Below, piece after piece: positions 7,778 through 15,562 of a DNA stretch of 64,000 nt; within the stretch, counting starts at the first letter, position 1; each line of letters opens with the position of its first letter. Below the pieces are notes generated by a model. That model ran no database searches. It saw nothing but the letters and a program-made list of their open reading frames with translations, and was not told the origin of the DNA. The DNA is taken from assembly GCA_965652145.1 (NCBI GenBank), contig CBFGTV010000007.1, forward strand, positions 1 through 64,000, given 5' to 3'. The stretch is from CBFGTV01 sp965652145 (GTDB lineage: Bacteria > Bacillota > Clostridia > Peptostreptococcales > Natronincolaceae). The position numbers and the translations under genes are program-made.

Positions 7778-7871
7778 TGTGGATTAATATTGAATCAAAC
7801 CTATATGCCCAAGAAAGTTATGTGGATAAAGTTGTGGAATCTGTGGATACAATGTGGATAGCTGTGGATAT
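7778..7871. other. Cluster of helically phased DnaA boxes
   Basis: Five copies of TGTGGATNN (complement of the DnaA box TTATCCACA) lie in one orientation: 7778 (TGTGGATTA), 7821 (TGTGGATAA, perfect), 7842 (TGTGGATAC), 7853 (TGTGGATAG) and 7863 (TGTGGATAT). A weaker TGTGGAATC is at 7833. Spacing from 7821 on is 9-12 bases, close to one helical turn. A further TGTGGATAT sits at 8014. The surrounding 452 bases (7597-8048) hold no gene. No dnaA, rpmH or gyrB is nearby, so this looks like a DnaA-binding cluster rather than the main origin. Confidence 0.7.
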
Positions 7872-8004
7872 TATTCAAACAAGTTCCTCCTTGCTAACAA
7901 AATCGAAGGGACTTCAACAAATTGTGTTTACATAAAATTAAGAAATAAAGGTGCATATTGTAGAAAGAAAGAAAAAGTCATCATTTTTTCTGTCAATCAA
8001 TATT

Positions 8005-8039
8005 AAGCCATCCTGTGGATATTTCCTTAGGATGGCTAT
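8005..8039. terminator. Hairpin downstream of bioY
   Basis: A perfect 9-bp stem AGCCATCCT/AGGATGGCT encloses a loop that contains a DnaA-box-like TGTGGATAT. It lies just past the bioY stop on the minus strand. No strong T-run follows, so this is a weak terminator call. Confidence 0.45.
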
Positions 8040-8048
8040 GGTAAGGCT

Positions 8049-8612
8049 TTAAAGGGTTTTAGGATTTTGATGAGGCAGTAAATTATTCCTTTTTAATGCA
8101 TTGATAATTGTTACTGATGACATGGCTGCTATCAACACTTTAATCAGATCAAAAATTATGAAGGGTGCAACCCCTGACAAAAAGGCCGCCTGCCAGCTAA
8201 GGCCGGTTACGATCTTTAACTGAATTAAACCTACGGTATAAACCAGCCACAGGCCCAGAAACATTCCCCAAAATGCACCCTTAAAATGCTGGTATTTTTC
8301 CATCGTATAGCCAACTAGAGCGGCAGCAAAGGGGTAAGCAATTAAATAGCCCCCGGTGGGGCCTACTATCACCCCGATTCCACCAAGCATTTGAGCAAAT
8401 ATGGGGGCTCCGACGGCACCTAATAATAAGTAGATAATTTGGGAAAGGGCGCCCAATTTATACCCCAAAATTCCGCCAGCCAAAAAAACACCTAAAATTT
8501 GCATTGCAAAGGGAACTGGAGAAAAGGGCAGGGGTATGGAAATTTGAGCCAATACTGCCGTGATGGTTGTAAACATGGCTGTGAGTAGCATATTTCGTGG
8601 AGAAAGCTTCAT
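8049..8612 (-). CDS. bioY: Biotin transporter substrate-binding S component BioY
   Basis: A 187-residue integral membrane protein with six predicted helices and the BioY hallmarks: PFSPVPFAMQILGVFLAGGILG near residues 29-50, PTGGYLIAYPFAAALVG near 85-101 and a final FIIFDLIKVLIAA helix. BioY binds biotin with high affinity and, with the shared ECF ATPases and EcfT (not present here), imports it. A BirA-type operator lies 17 bases before the start, so expression should fall when biotin is plentiful. No biotin synthesis gene is adjacent, which suggests this unit serves uptake. Confidence 0.95.
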   Translation of the reverse strand: MKLSPRNMLLTAMFTTITAVLAQISIPLPFSPVPFAMQILGVFLAGGILGYKLGALSQIIYLLLGAVGAPIFAQMLGGIGVIVGPTGGYLIAYPFAAALVGYTMEKYQHFKGAFWGMFLGLWLVYTVGLIQLKIVTGLSWQAAFLSGVAPFIIFDLIKVLIAAMSSVTIINALKRNNLLPHQNPKTL

Positions 8613-8628
8613 TAAATCACTCCTTTTC

Positions 8629-8656
8629 GTTAACCTTATTTTATAGATTGGTTAAC
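8629..8656 (-). promoter_or_regulatory. BirA (biotin repressor) operator
   Basis: Inverted repeat GTTAACC-N14-GGTTAAC just upstream of bioY. This matches the Firmicute BirA operator pattern of TTAAC/GTTAA half-sites about 15 bases apart. Confidence 0.85.
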
Positions 8657-8674
8657 AAAAACAGTGTAATCCTT

Positions 8675-10606
8675 TTAGGATGAGATGTCAATAGCCATTT
8701 CCCATTCCTGGTATAATATATCCAGCTTTTCCCGATTAGATGCTGTTTTCTGCTGAACCTCTTTGCTTTTTTCAGGGTTGGAATAAACTTCTTCTAAACA
8801 CATAAGGGCCTCCAGATTAGACAATTCCTCCTCTAAGGCCATAATTTCCTCCTCAAGCTCCTGTCTTCGTTTATTCTGTTCCCGCTGTTTTATCCTTTCC
8901 TCCCGCTCTCTTCTTTTCTCCTCTTTTATCTGGGTTTTAGTTTTTTCTTCGTAAACTGGGTTTTCCATTTCCATAAGCTGTTCCCGCCTCTTATAGAGGT
9001 AGTAATCATAATTTCCCAAAAATAATTCTGAACCCAAGGCATCCAAAGAAACAATTTTAGTAGCAACCCGATTTAGAAAATACCGGTCATGGGAGATAAC
9101 CAACAAAGTCCCTTCATAATTGATTAAGGCTTCCTCAAGAACCTCCTTTGAGAGGATGTCCAGGTGGTTCGTCGGCTCATCCAGCAACAGAAAATTTGCC
9201 TTTGATAAAAGCAGCTTTAAAAGAGATAATCTGGCCCGTTCACCTCCGCTTAAGGAAGAGACCAATTTAAATACATCATCATTTTGAAATAGAAAGGCCC
9301 CTAGAAGGGTACGAATTTCTGTTTCAGTTTTAAGGGGGTGTTCATCCCATATTTCATCAATTACTGTTTTATGTCCATGAAGTTCTTTTTGCTCCTGATC
9401 GTAATAGGCGGGAAAGACCTGGTGGCCAATATGAATTTCTCCCTCATTTACAGGGATTTCACCTAAAATCATTTTCATAAGGGTTGATTTTCCAATTCCA
9501 TTGGGACCAATCAGGGCTACCTTTTCACCACGATAAATGGGAAAGCCTACATTTTTAAATAGTGCTGTATCACCAAAGGCTTTACCGACACCCTCGAGCT
9601 TCAATACATCATTTCCACTTTTAATTTCAGCTTCAAAGTGAATTTTAGCACGCTTTTGATAGAGCTGAGGCTGATCCAAACGTTCGATTTTATCAAGCAT
9701 TTTTTCCCGGCTTTTGGCTCGATTCATTAACTTTTCAGTGCCATGCTGACGCAGTCGTCTGATGATATCCTCCTGGCGTTCAATTTCACGCTGCTGACTC
9801 TGATAATTCCTTAGCTGCTGCTCCTGTAGAATCCTTTTCTTGTTAATATAGCTCGAAAAATTACCATTAAAGCTTGTCATTCGACGATTTTCAATTTCCA
9901 GTATCCTTGTGACTACCTGATCAAGAAAAAAGCGGTCATGGGAAATCATCAGTACTGTTCCTTCATAGTCCCTTAAAAATCCCTCAAGCCATTCTACCGC
10001 TTCAATATCCAGATGATTGGTAGGTTCGTCAAGCATTAAAATAGAAGGCTTTGTTAAAAGCAGCTTAGCCAGAGATAGCCGCGTCTTTTCCCCACCACTC
10101 AATGTACTGACAGGCTGGTTGAATTCTTCCTCCTTAAAGCCAAGCCCCTTTAATACTCCCTTTACTTCACTGCGAAAGCCATAGCCGTTGTTTTTTTCAA
10201 AGGCCTCTGTCATGGCTCCGTAGCTTTCCATCAGGGCCGTCAGGTCAGGATGATCAGCAGCATGATGGCTTAATTCGGCAATACGATTTTCCAGACCTCG
10301 TAAGTTAGCTTCCATTTCCATCAGGTGGGCAAAGGGAAGCAGAGCTTCCTCATATACGCAATTTGTTTCGGTCATTTCATTAGATTGATCCAAATAGCCC
10401 AGGGTAGTAGACTTGGCAATGAATAAATCCCCCTCATCGTAGGAAAGCTCTTTGCATAATATTTTAAAAAGAGTTGATTTACCTGCCCCATTAACACCTA
10501 CTAAACCGACCTTTTCTTGATTTTGTATACTAAATGTGATATCCTCTAAAATTAAATCGATACCAAAGTATTTTGTTAAATGATTACATGATAAAATAAT
10601 CATCAT
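8675..10606 (-). CDS. ABC-F family ATPase (YdiF/Uup-like)
   Basis: A 643-residue soluble protein with two ATPase domains and no transmembrane part. Domain 1 has GVNGAGKST near residue 36 and LSGGEKTRLSLAKLLL near 168; domain 2 has GPNGIGKST near 367 and LSGGERARLSLLKLLL near 460; each is followed by LDEPTNHLDI. A charged linker lies near 240-310 and a long glutamate/arginine-rich coiled coil (about 560-640) ends the protein, as in YdiF. ABC-F proteins act on the ribosome (EttA-like translation factors or antibiotic protection). AGGAGG precedes two adjacent ATG codons; the second (10603) has the better spacing. ydiF next to rex also occurs in Bacillus. Confidence 0.93.
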   Translation of the reverse strand: MMIILSCNHLTKYFGIDLILEDITFSIQNQEKVGLVGVNGAGKSTLFKILCKELSYDEGDLFIAKSTTLGYLDQSNEMTETNCVYEEALLPFAHLMEMEANLRGLENRIAELSHHAADHPDLTALMESYGAMTEAFEKNNGYGFRSEVKGVLKGLGFKEEEFNQPVSTLSGGEKTRLSLAKLLLTKPSILMLDEPTNHLDIEAVEWLEGFLRDYEGTVLMISHDRFFLDQVVTRILEIENRRMTSFNGNFSSYINKKRILQEQQLRNYQSQQREIERQEDIIRRLRQHGTEKLMNRAKSREKMLDKIERLDQPQLYQKRAKIHFEAEIKSGNDVLKLEGVGKAFGDTALFKNVGFPIYRGEKVALIGPNGIGKSTLMKMILGEIPVNEGEIHIGHQVFPAYYDQEQKELHGHKTVIDEIWDEHPLKTETEIRTLLGAFLFQNDDVFKLVSSLSGGERARLSLLKLLLSKANFLLLDEPTNHLDILSKEVLEEALINYEGTLLVISHDRYFLNRVATKIVSLDALGSELFLGNYDYYLYKRREQLMEMENPVYEEKTKTQIKEEKRREREERIKQREQNKRRQELEEEIMALEEELSNLEALMCLEEVYSNPEKSKEVQQKTASNREKLDILYQEWEMAIDISS

Positions 10607-11287
10607 TATTCCTCCAATCGTTGTGCTCTATAATATTCTAACAAAAAATTATACTGTAAGAAAGAACCTTGTCAGCAATGGATGCTGGCAGGCGGTTTAA
10701 TCAAAATAATAGATTGTTAAAAATTAATTTATAGATTTTTCAGATTTCTTGTTGCTTTTTAAATCAAAATAGCTTAAAATAGAAGCATTCTCAATTGTAA
10801 ATTGAACTTCTAATGATTTCAGATTTTTACCTGTCCGTAAATGAACCTGCTAGACAAATCAGATGGCAAAGAGAATAGTCCTTCGTTAGATTTGCAGGGT
10901 GGTTTCGTTTAACCATCCTAATTTTCGTTGCGGCATTACAGGAAAGCTAAATATGTAACATTGTTTATTTTATAACCAATGAAAACGATGGCAAAACCTT
11001 GTAGTTTTCCCAACATATGCCCATTTCCAGGAAATCGTACAAAAATTTTCTTTTCAAATAATGAGGCTAAAAGCCTGGGTTTAACATGCTTTAAATGACT
11101 TCACTGATTGACATTTATTTAAAAGATTGTTATAATAATATCTAAAAATACAAAAGCTGTATGAAAAAGTTTTTATTTTTGAGGAACAATAAAAAATATA
11201 GGTAAAATCTTTATTTAGTTCCATCACTGGCTAGAATAAAATTACAGAATCTTCTAATATAATAAATTAAAAATGGGAGGCGATTTT
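10607..11287. other. Intergenic region with two competing hairpins, no gene seen
   Basis: About 680 AT-rich bases between the divergent ABC-F and rex genes. The only structured part is 10846-10917. There CCTG...CAAATC pairs with GATTTG-CAGG (ending 10898), and GGTGGTT pairs with AACCATC downstream, sharing bases with the first stem. AGGGTGGTTTCG at about 10896 faintly resembles the T-box sequence AGGGTGG-N-ACCGCG but lacks the rest of a T-box leader. No open frame with a ribosome binding site was found. It probably holds the promoters of both flanking genes. Confidence 0.4.
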
Positions 11288-11938
11288 GTGAACAGAGATT
11301 TTTCAAATGTTTCAATGGCTGTCATAAGAAGATTACCAAAATACCATAGATATTTAAAGGATCTATTAGACAAAGAGATTTATCGTATCTCGTCCAGGGA
11401 ATTAAGCCGACTAATTGGCTTCACCGCTTCTCAAATCAGACAGGATTTAAATTGCTTTGGAGGCTTTGGACAGCAGGGATATGGGTATAATGTAGAGGAG
11501 CTTTACAAAGAGATTGGGAAAATACTGGGACTTAACAAAACCTATACGACCGTGATTATTGGCGCAGGTAATTTAGGTCAGGCCATTGCCAATTATCCAA
11601 GCTTCATTCGTTATGGTTTTAAGCTGCTGGGGTTATTTGATGTTAATCCAAAGCTGATCGGTATGAAAATTCGAGATATTGATATCTATGACCTAGATAA
11701 CCTGGAGGAATTTATTAAAAACAATGAGGTGGAAATAGGAATCATTTGTACTCCTAAGGAAGTGGCCCAAGAGGTGGCAGATAAGCTGGCTACCTCCAAT
11801 GTTAAGGGAATTTGGAATTTTGCACCCATTGATATTAAAGTTCCTACTGATGTAATCGTTGAAAATGTTCACTTGAGCGAAAGTCTATTTATTTTGTCAT
11901 ATTTACTTAATGAAAAAGAAAATCTGCAAGGTCGGTAG
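11288..11938 (+). CDS. rex: Redox-sensing transcriptional repressor Rex
   Basis: A 216-residue Rex. The GTG at 11288 is preferred, because the in-frame ATG at 11273 overlaps the ribosome binding site GGGAGG at 11275-11280. The N-terminal winged helix (residues 1-75) contains ISSRELSRLIGFTASQIRQDLNCFGGFGQQGYGYNV. The C-terminal Rossmann domain begins with VIIGAGNLGQAIANY and has the acidic FDVNP after the second strand, for NAD(H) binding. Rex senses the NADH/NAD+ ratio and represses fermentation and respiration genes. I did not find a clear TTGTTAA-N4-TTAACAA site in front of its own gene. Confidence 0.97.
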   Translation: MNRDFSNVSMAVIRRLPKYHRYLKDLLDKEIYRISSRELSRLIGFTASQIRQDLNCFGGFGQQGYGYNVEELYKEIGKILGLNKTYTTVIIGAGNLGQAIANYPSFIRYGFKLLGLFDVNPKLIGMKIRDIDIYDLDNLEEFIKNNEVEIGIICTPKEVAQEVADKLATSNVKGIWNFAPIDIKVPTDVIVENVHLSESLFILSYLLNEKENLQGR

Positions 11939-11942
11939 CAAT

Positions 11943-11967
11943 AAAAATCCAGGTAAACTGGATTTTT
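11943..11967 (+). terminator. Rho-independent terminator after rex
   Basis: A perfect 10-bp stem AAAAATCCAG/CTGGATTTTT with loop GTAAA, ending in T residues. Confidence 0.9.
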
Positions 11968-12000
11968 AATTTGTATATCCTTTAGACAGGTGATATTCTA

Positions 12001-12441
12001 ATGAGAAATTATTATCTACAGATCCATCAATATTTAGAAAGGTTGGTACATGGCATTTTGATCCTTGATAAAAATGGGATTAAAAGCCATACTAGCCATT
12101 TTTCCCTTATTGAATGGTATGTTTTAAAGCTGATGGGGAGCCACCAAGAAATTAAAATGTATGAAATGATGGAGGAATTGGATATTGACCGTAATTCCTT
12201 TGGTACAATCATTAATAAGCTTCAGGCCCAAAAGTATATTATGAAGAAAAAATCAGACGAAGATAAGCGGGTTCAGGTTTTGGTTTTGACAGAAAAGGGG
12301 AGGCACGCCCATGAAGCCCTTTTAAAGAAGGAAAAGGAGCTGCTTCATACCATATTAAACGATTTTTCCTTTAATGAAGAAAAGGCAATTTTAAAATTTC
12401 TCGTTAAACTGGATATGTTAAAAAGACAAGGCCACCCATAA
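12001..12441 (+). CDS. MarR family transcriptional regulator
   Basis: A 146-residue winged-helix protein. The DNA-binding core is visible at residues 35-105: FSLIEWYVLKLMG, the recognition region MMEELDIDRNSFGTIINKLQAQKYI, and the wing KKKSDEDKRVQVLVLTEKG (MarR-typical D-x-R and LTxKG). The terminal helices would form the dimer. The start follows AGGTGAT. It is separated from rex by a terminator and faces the ferredoxin gene across another. The inducer is unknown. A palindrome (TTGTATACAA) at the ferredoxin promoter is one possible target. Confidence 0.9.
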   Translation: MRNYYLQIHQYLERLVHGILILDKNGIKSHTSHFSLIEWYVLKLMGSHQEIKMYEMMEELDIDRNSFGTIINKLQAQKYIMKKKSDEDKRVQVLVLTEKGRHAHEALLKKEKELLHTILNDFSFNEEKAILKFLVKLDMLKRQGHP

Positions 12442-12445
12442 TAGA

Positions 12446-12486
12446 AAAGACAGCACCTTGATTCATTTAAATGAGATGCTGTCTTT
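12446..12486. terminator. Bidirectional terminator between marR and ferredoxin genes
   Basis: A perfect 10-bp stem AAAGACAGCA/TGCTGTCTTT lies between two convergent genes, with A-rich and T-rich flanks on both strands. Confidence 0.8.
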
Positions 12487-12511
12487 CTTAGAATGTAATT
12501 TTCCTTGAATC

Positions 12512-12685
12512 CTATTCTTCTGGAACTGGAGCATCTACTGGACAAACATTAGCACAGGCTCCACATTCGATACATCCGTCTTGATCAATTACATAAATGC
12601 TATCTCCTGCTGAAATAACATCTACTGGACACTCAGGTTCGCAAGCACCACAGCTAATACAGGCATCAGTAATCTTATAAGCCAT
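12512..12685 (-). CDS. 2[4Fe-4S] clostridial-type ferredoxin
   Basis: A 57-residue ferredoxin on the minus strand beginning MAYKITDACISCGACEPECP. It has two C-x2-C-x2-C-x3-C-P clusters (CISCGACEPECP and CIECGACANVCP), so it carries two low-potential [4Fe-4S] centres. Length and near-absence of basic residues are typical of clostridial ferredoxins, the main electron carriers of pyruvate oxidoreductase, hydrogenase and bifurcating enzymes. The ribosome binding site AAGGAGG is strong. The minus-strand TATAAT around 12747-12752 and an overlapping palindrome mark its promoter. It can supply the lactate dehydrogenase/Etf system encoded nearby. Confidence 0.97.
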   Translation of the reverse strand: MAYKITDACISCGACEPECPVDVISAGDSIYVIDQDGCIECGACANVCPVDAPVPEE

Positions 12686-12732
12686 GATAAACTCCTCCTT
12701 GTACGTTTAAATAGTTTTGGTAATTCTTAAAT

Positions 12733-12742
12733 TTGTATACAA
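12733..12742. promoter_or_regulatory. Palindrome at the ferredoxin transcription start
   Basis: TTGTATACAA is a perfect palindrome a few bases downstream of the minus-strand -10 (TATAAT). It is positioned to act as an operator. The same ten bases recur in the S4 promoter at 49765-49774. Confidence 0.35.
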
Positions 12743-12812
12743 GTGTATTATACCAACATTTGCAATTGGAAAACACTATTAATTTTGTTTTCTTGTCAAA
12801 AAAACATAAATA

Positions 12813-12831
12813 TATAATGATTCTCATTGTA
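12813..12831. promoter_or_regulatory. Fur-like box (14 of 19 matches)
   Basis: TATAATGATTCTCATTGTA matches the 19-bp Fur consensus GATAATGATAATCATTATC at 14 positions. It lies between the divergent ferredoxin and P-loop/Asp23 genes, 128 and 142 bases from their starts, so its target is not clear. Confidence 0.4.
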
Positions 12832-12973
12832 TATTTATAAGGAATTCCTAATTTGGAATCATTGATTTATCATAGACCGGTGAAAGGAATTGTCTGTTGA
12901 AGCATAAATAGTACTTATAAAGGCGAAAGCAGTGTGATAAAATAATAGGAAGATTTATTCAGGAGGGAATAAG

Positions 12974-13792
12974 ATGAATATTACGACCCTAATCGGCCCC
13001 AGCGGTACAGGGAAAAGTTACCAGTCCATTGCGCTGGCTAAGAAAAAAAAGATACCCTATATTATTGATGATGGCCTGTTAATTAAAGGAAACAAGGTGC
13101 TTGGTGGCTACTCGGCCAAAAGGGAAAAAACCAAGCTTTCGGCAGTGAAACGGGCCTTATTTTTAGACAGTGGACATCAACGGGAAATTAAGGAATTGAT
13201 TGAAAATGAAAAACCTGATGGAATATTAATCTTAGGTACTTCCGACAAAATGGTGGATTCCATTGTAAAAAATCTCGATTTAGCGCCCATTAACGAAAGG
13301 TTTTATATCCATCAGCTGGTTACCCCTGAAGAAATAAAAGCTGCAAGAAGGCAAAGGGTTCAGGAGGGAAAGCATGTTATTCCGGTACCTACCTTTGAAA
13401 TTAAAAAGCACTTTTCAGGGTATTTTTTAAATCCCCTAAAGGTTTTAAGAAGCCTGGGGAAGGGAGGGTATCTTGAGATTGACGAAAAGTCGGTGGTAAG
13501 ACCGACCTTTAGCTATATGGGGCGGTATACCATATCTGATCGGGTCATTAAAGAGCTGGCCCAGTATGCTGCCGGTAAAATTCAGGGTGTCAGCCGGGTC
13601 TTATATGTGGAACTAATGAGCTATCCTACGGGGGTTGTTATTAATATAGATGCATCGTTTAAATACGGTTATCCCATTAAATCCCTCAGTGAATCGGTAC
13701 AGCAAAAAATTAAGGACGAGGTATCGGAGATGACCTCTTTAAATATTTTAGCCGTCAACATATTTGTTAAATATCTATTAATACAACCCTAA
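12974..13792 (+). CDS. P-loop NTPase fused to an Asp23/Gls24-like domain
   Basis: A 272-residue protein. The N-terminal P-loop domain has Walker A LIGPSGTGKSYQS at residues 6-18 and a possible Walker B hydrophobic strand PDGILILGTSD near 80. The C-terminal 90 residues (GRYTISDRVIKELAQYAAGKIQGV, then GVVINIDASFKYG and a final helix) match the Asp23/Gls24 (DUF322) alkaline-shock fold. The start follows AGGAGGGAATAAG. The nucleotide and the partner are unknown. Asp23 proteins bind the cytoplasmic membrane surface in other Firmicutes, so a role in envelope homeostasis is a guess. A gdh promoter starts five bases after its stop. Confidence 0.8.
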   Translation: MNITTLIGPSGTGKSYQSIALAKKKKIPYIIDDGLLIKGNKVLGGYSAKREKTKLSAVKRALFLDSGHQREIKELIENEKPDGILILGTSDKMVDSIVKNLDLAPINERFYIHQLVTPEEIKAARRQRVQEGKHVIPVPTFEIKKHFSGYFLNPLKVLRSLGKGGYLEIDEKSVVRPTFSYMGRYTISDRVIKELAQYAAGKIQGVSRVLYVELMSYPTGVVINIDASFKYGYPIKSLSESVQQKIKDEVSEMTSLNILAVNIFVKYLLIQP

Positions 13793-13796
13793 CATG

Positions 13797-13825
13797 TTTA
13801 CAATAAAAAAGGGTTATGTTATAAT
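13797..13825 (+). promoter_or_regulatory. Sigma-A promoter for glutamate dehydrogenase
   Basis: TTTACA at 13797-13802, a 17-base spacer and TATAAT at 13820-13825. The leader to the gdh start is about 180 bases long. Confidence 0.75.
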
Positions 13826-13927
13826 GCAATTGTAAGAGAAAAAGGGGCCTGTGGTGCCCTATTTCTGCTGTTAAGGATGATTTTTTTAGACAATTCTGAA
13901 ATTAAGTCATCGTTAAAATTTTATCAA

Positions 13928-13941
13928 TGAAAACGTTTTTA
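13928..13941. promoter_or_regulatory. CcpA (cre)-like site in the gdh leader
   Basis: TGAAAACGTTTTTA resembles the cre consensus TGWAANCGNTNWCA apart from the penultimate base. It lies about 100 bases downstream of the gdh promoter, where a bound protein would block elongation. Confidence 0.4.
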
Positions 13942-14011
13942 TTAGAGCGTTGCTCTTTTAAAAAATGTATTACAACTTTTTTTCAAAACATATCATTAGG
14001 AGGGTATTTAA

Positions 14012-15265
14012 ATGTCTGAAAAAACATTAAATCCATTTGAAATTGCCCAGCAGCAAGTTAAGACGGCTTGTGACAAGCTAGGTACGGAGCCTGCAGTTTA
14101 CGAAATCTTAAAGAATCCAAGAAGAGTGTTAGAGGTTTCAATTCCAGTAAAGATGGATGACGGTTCAGTTAAGTCATTTATCGGCTACAGATCACAACAT
14201 AACGATGCTGTAGGTCCCTACAAGGGCGGTGTTCGGTTCCATCCTGATGTAACCAGAGATGAAGTAAAAGCCCTTTCAACATGGATGACCTTCAAATGCG
14301 GCGTAGTAGGTATTCCATATGGAGGAGGAAAAGGCGGCATTACAGTTGATCCCTCAGAGCTGTCAAAGGATGAGCTGGAAAGATTATCAAGAGGCTTCGC
14401 AAGGGCCATTGCTCCAATTATTGGAGAAAGAATAGACATACCAGCTCCAGATGTAAATACCAATGGACAAATTATGGCTTGGTTTGTAGATGAATATGAG
14501 AGAGCAACAGGCCGATTCGAGCCCGGCGTATTTACTGGAAAACCAGTAGAATTTTATGGTTCATTGGCAAGAACAGAGGCAACAGGCTATGGTGTAGCGA
14601 TCATGGCGAGAGATGCTGCTAAAAAGATTGGTTTGCCACTACAGGGTGCCAAAGTCGTGATTCAAGGCTTTGGAAACGTAGGTAGCTTTGCAGCCCACTA
14701 TATAGTAGAAATGGGTGCCAAGGTTGTCGGAGTGGGTGACCATACTGCCTGCATTATTAACGAAAATGGATTAGATGTAAAAGCATTAATGAGTTATGTA
14801 AAAGAACATAAAGCAGTTAAAGGCTTCCCAGGAGTCACCAAGGAATTAGACAGAAGCGCAGTAATGGGAATTGAGTGTGACATTTTAATGCCCTGCGCCT
14901 TAGAAAATCAAATTACTTCAAATAATGTGAATGATATAAAGGCAAAAATCGTCTGCGAAGGAGCCAATGGCCCCACAACCCCAGAAGCAGACAAGGTATT
15001 ATATGAAAAGGGAATTATTGTTGTACCAGATATTCTTGCCAATGCTGGTGGTGTAACCGTTTCCTATTTTGAATGGGTACAAAACCTGATGAGATATTCC
15101 TGGTCCTTTGAAGAGGTTCAAGAAAAACAAGAAAGGCTGATGGTGAAAGCCTTTGAAGAAATTTGGGCCCTTAAGGAAGAACATAAGGTTGACATGCGTA
15201 CAGCTGCTTATATGATGTCAATTAAAAGAATTGCTGTTGCAATGAAGCTAAGAGGCTGGTACTAA
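14012..15265 (+). CDS. Glutamate dehydrogenase (NAD-type, catabolic)
   Basis: A 417-residue hexameric-type glutamate dehydrogenase that interconverts glutamate with 2-oxoglutarate and ammonia. Seen: substrate pocket PYKGGVRFHPDV near residue 70, the catalytic lysine in GIPYGGGKGGI near 110, PAPDVNTNG near 150 and the Rossmann motif GFGNVGSFAA near 220 followed by acidic residues. Length fits the RocG/GudB group, which is NAD-linked in clostridia and central to amino acid fermentation. AGGAGGG precedes the ATG. It is monocistronic, with its own promoter, a cre-like site in the leader and a terminator. Confidence 0.96.
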   Translation: MSEKTLNPFEIAQQQVKTACDKLGTEPAVYEILKNPRRVLEVSIPVKMDDGSVKSFIGYRSQHNDAVGPYKGGVRFHPDVTRDEVKALSTWMTFKCGVVGIPYGGGKGGITVDPSELSKDELERLSRGFARAIAPIIGERIDIPAPDVNTNGQIMAWFVDEYERATGRFEPGVFTGKPVEFYGSLARTEATGYGVAIMARDAAKKIGLPLQGAKVVIQGFGNVGSFAAHYIVEMGAKVVGVGDHTACIINENGLDVKALMSYVKEHKAVKGFPGVTKELDRSAVMGIECDILMPCALENQITSNNVNDIKAKIVCEGANGPTTPEADKVLYEKGIIVVPDILANAGGVTVSYFEWVQNLMRYSWSFEEVQEKQERLMVKAFEEIWALKEEHKVDMRTAAYMMSIKRIAVAMKLRGWY

Positions 15266-15301
15266 GAGGGATTTAAATTAATAAGATTATTTCGTAGTTT
15301 T

Positions 15302-15327
15302 AAAGCTCCTAGATATTAGGAGCTTTT
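15302..15327 (+). terminator. Rho-independent terminator after gdh
   Basis: A perfect 10-bp stem AAAGCTCCTA/TAGGAGCTTT with a 5-base loop, followed by T residues. The remaining bases to 15562 hold a second inverted repeat, GCTGTCC/GGACAGC (15497-15546), just ahead of the gntR start, perhaps part of its leader. Confidence 0.88.
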
Positions 15328-15562
15328 CTATTTGTCAGAAAAGCCGAGGGAAATTGCCAATTATTGATTTTATGCTGTTTTAAATAAAAATCCTTGATGG
15401 ATAAAATAGACAAAAATGATCATCTAGCCATGAAAAATATGATATAATAACATCATAAATGTATCGATAAAAAAATTAAAAATACATAGATTAGGGGCTG
15501 TCCCTTTGGGTATTGTGATGATAGGATCAGGACAGCATTTGTATGGATGAAGGAGTGAAGGA

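Noticed and set aside
7778..7871. Main chromosomal origin (oriC)
   Set aside because: DnaA boxes are dense, but dnaA, dnaN, rpmH and gyrB are absent and no AT-rich unwinding element with DnaA-trio pattern was seen; called a DnaA-box cluster instead.
8629..8656. Rex-type site in GTTAAC repeats before bioY
   Set aside because: The spacing (N14 between GTTAACC and GGTTAAC) and position before bioY fit BirA, not Rex.
10700..10730. Rex operator (TTGTTAA-N4-TTAACAA) upstream of rex
   Set aside because: Only one half-site (TTGTTAA) is present and the other arm does not match.
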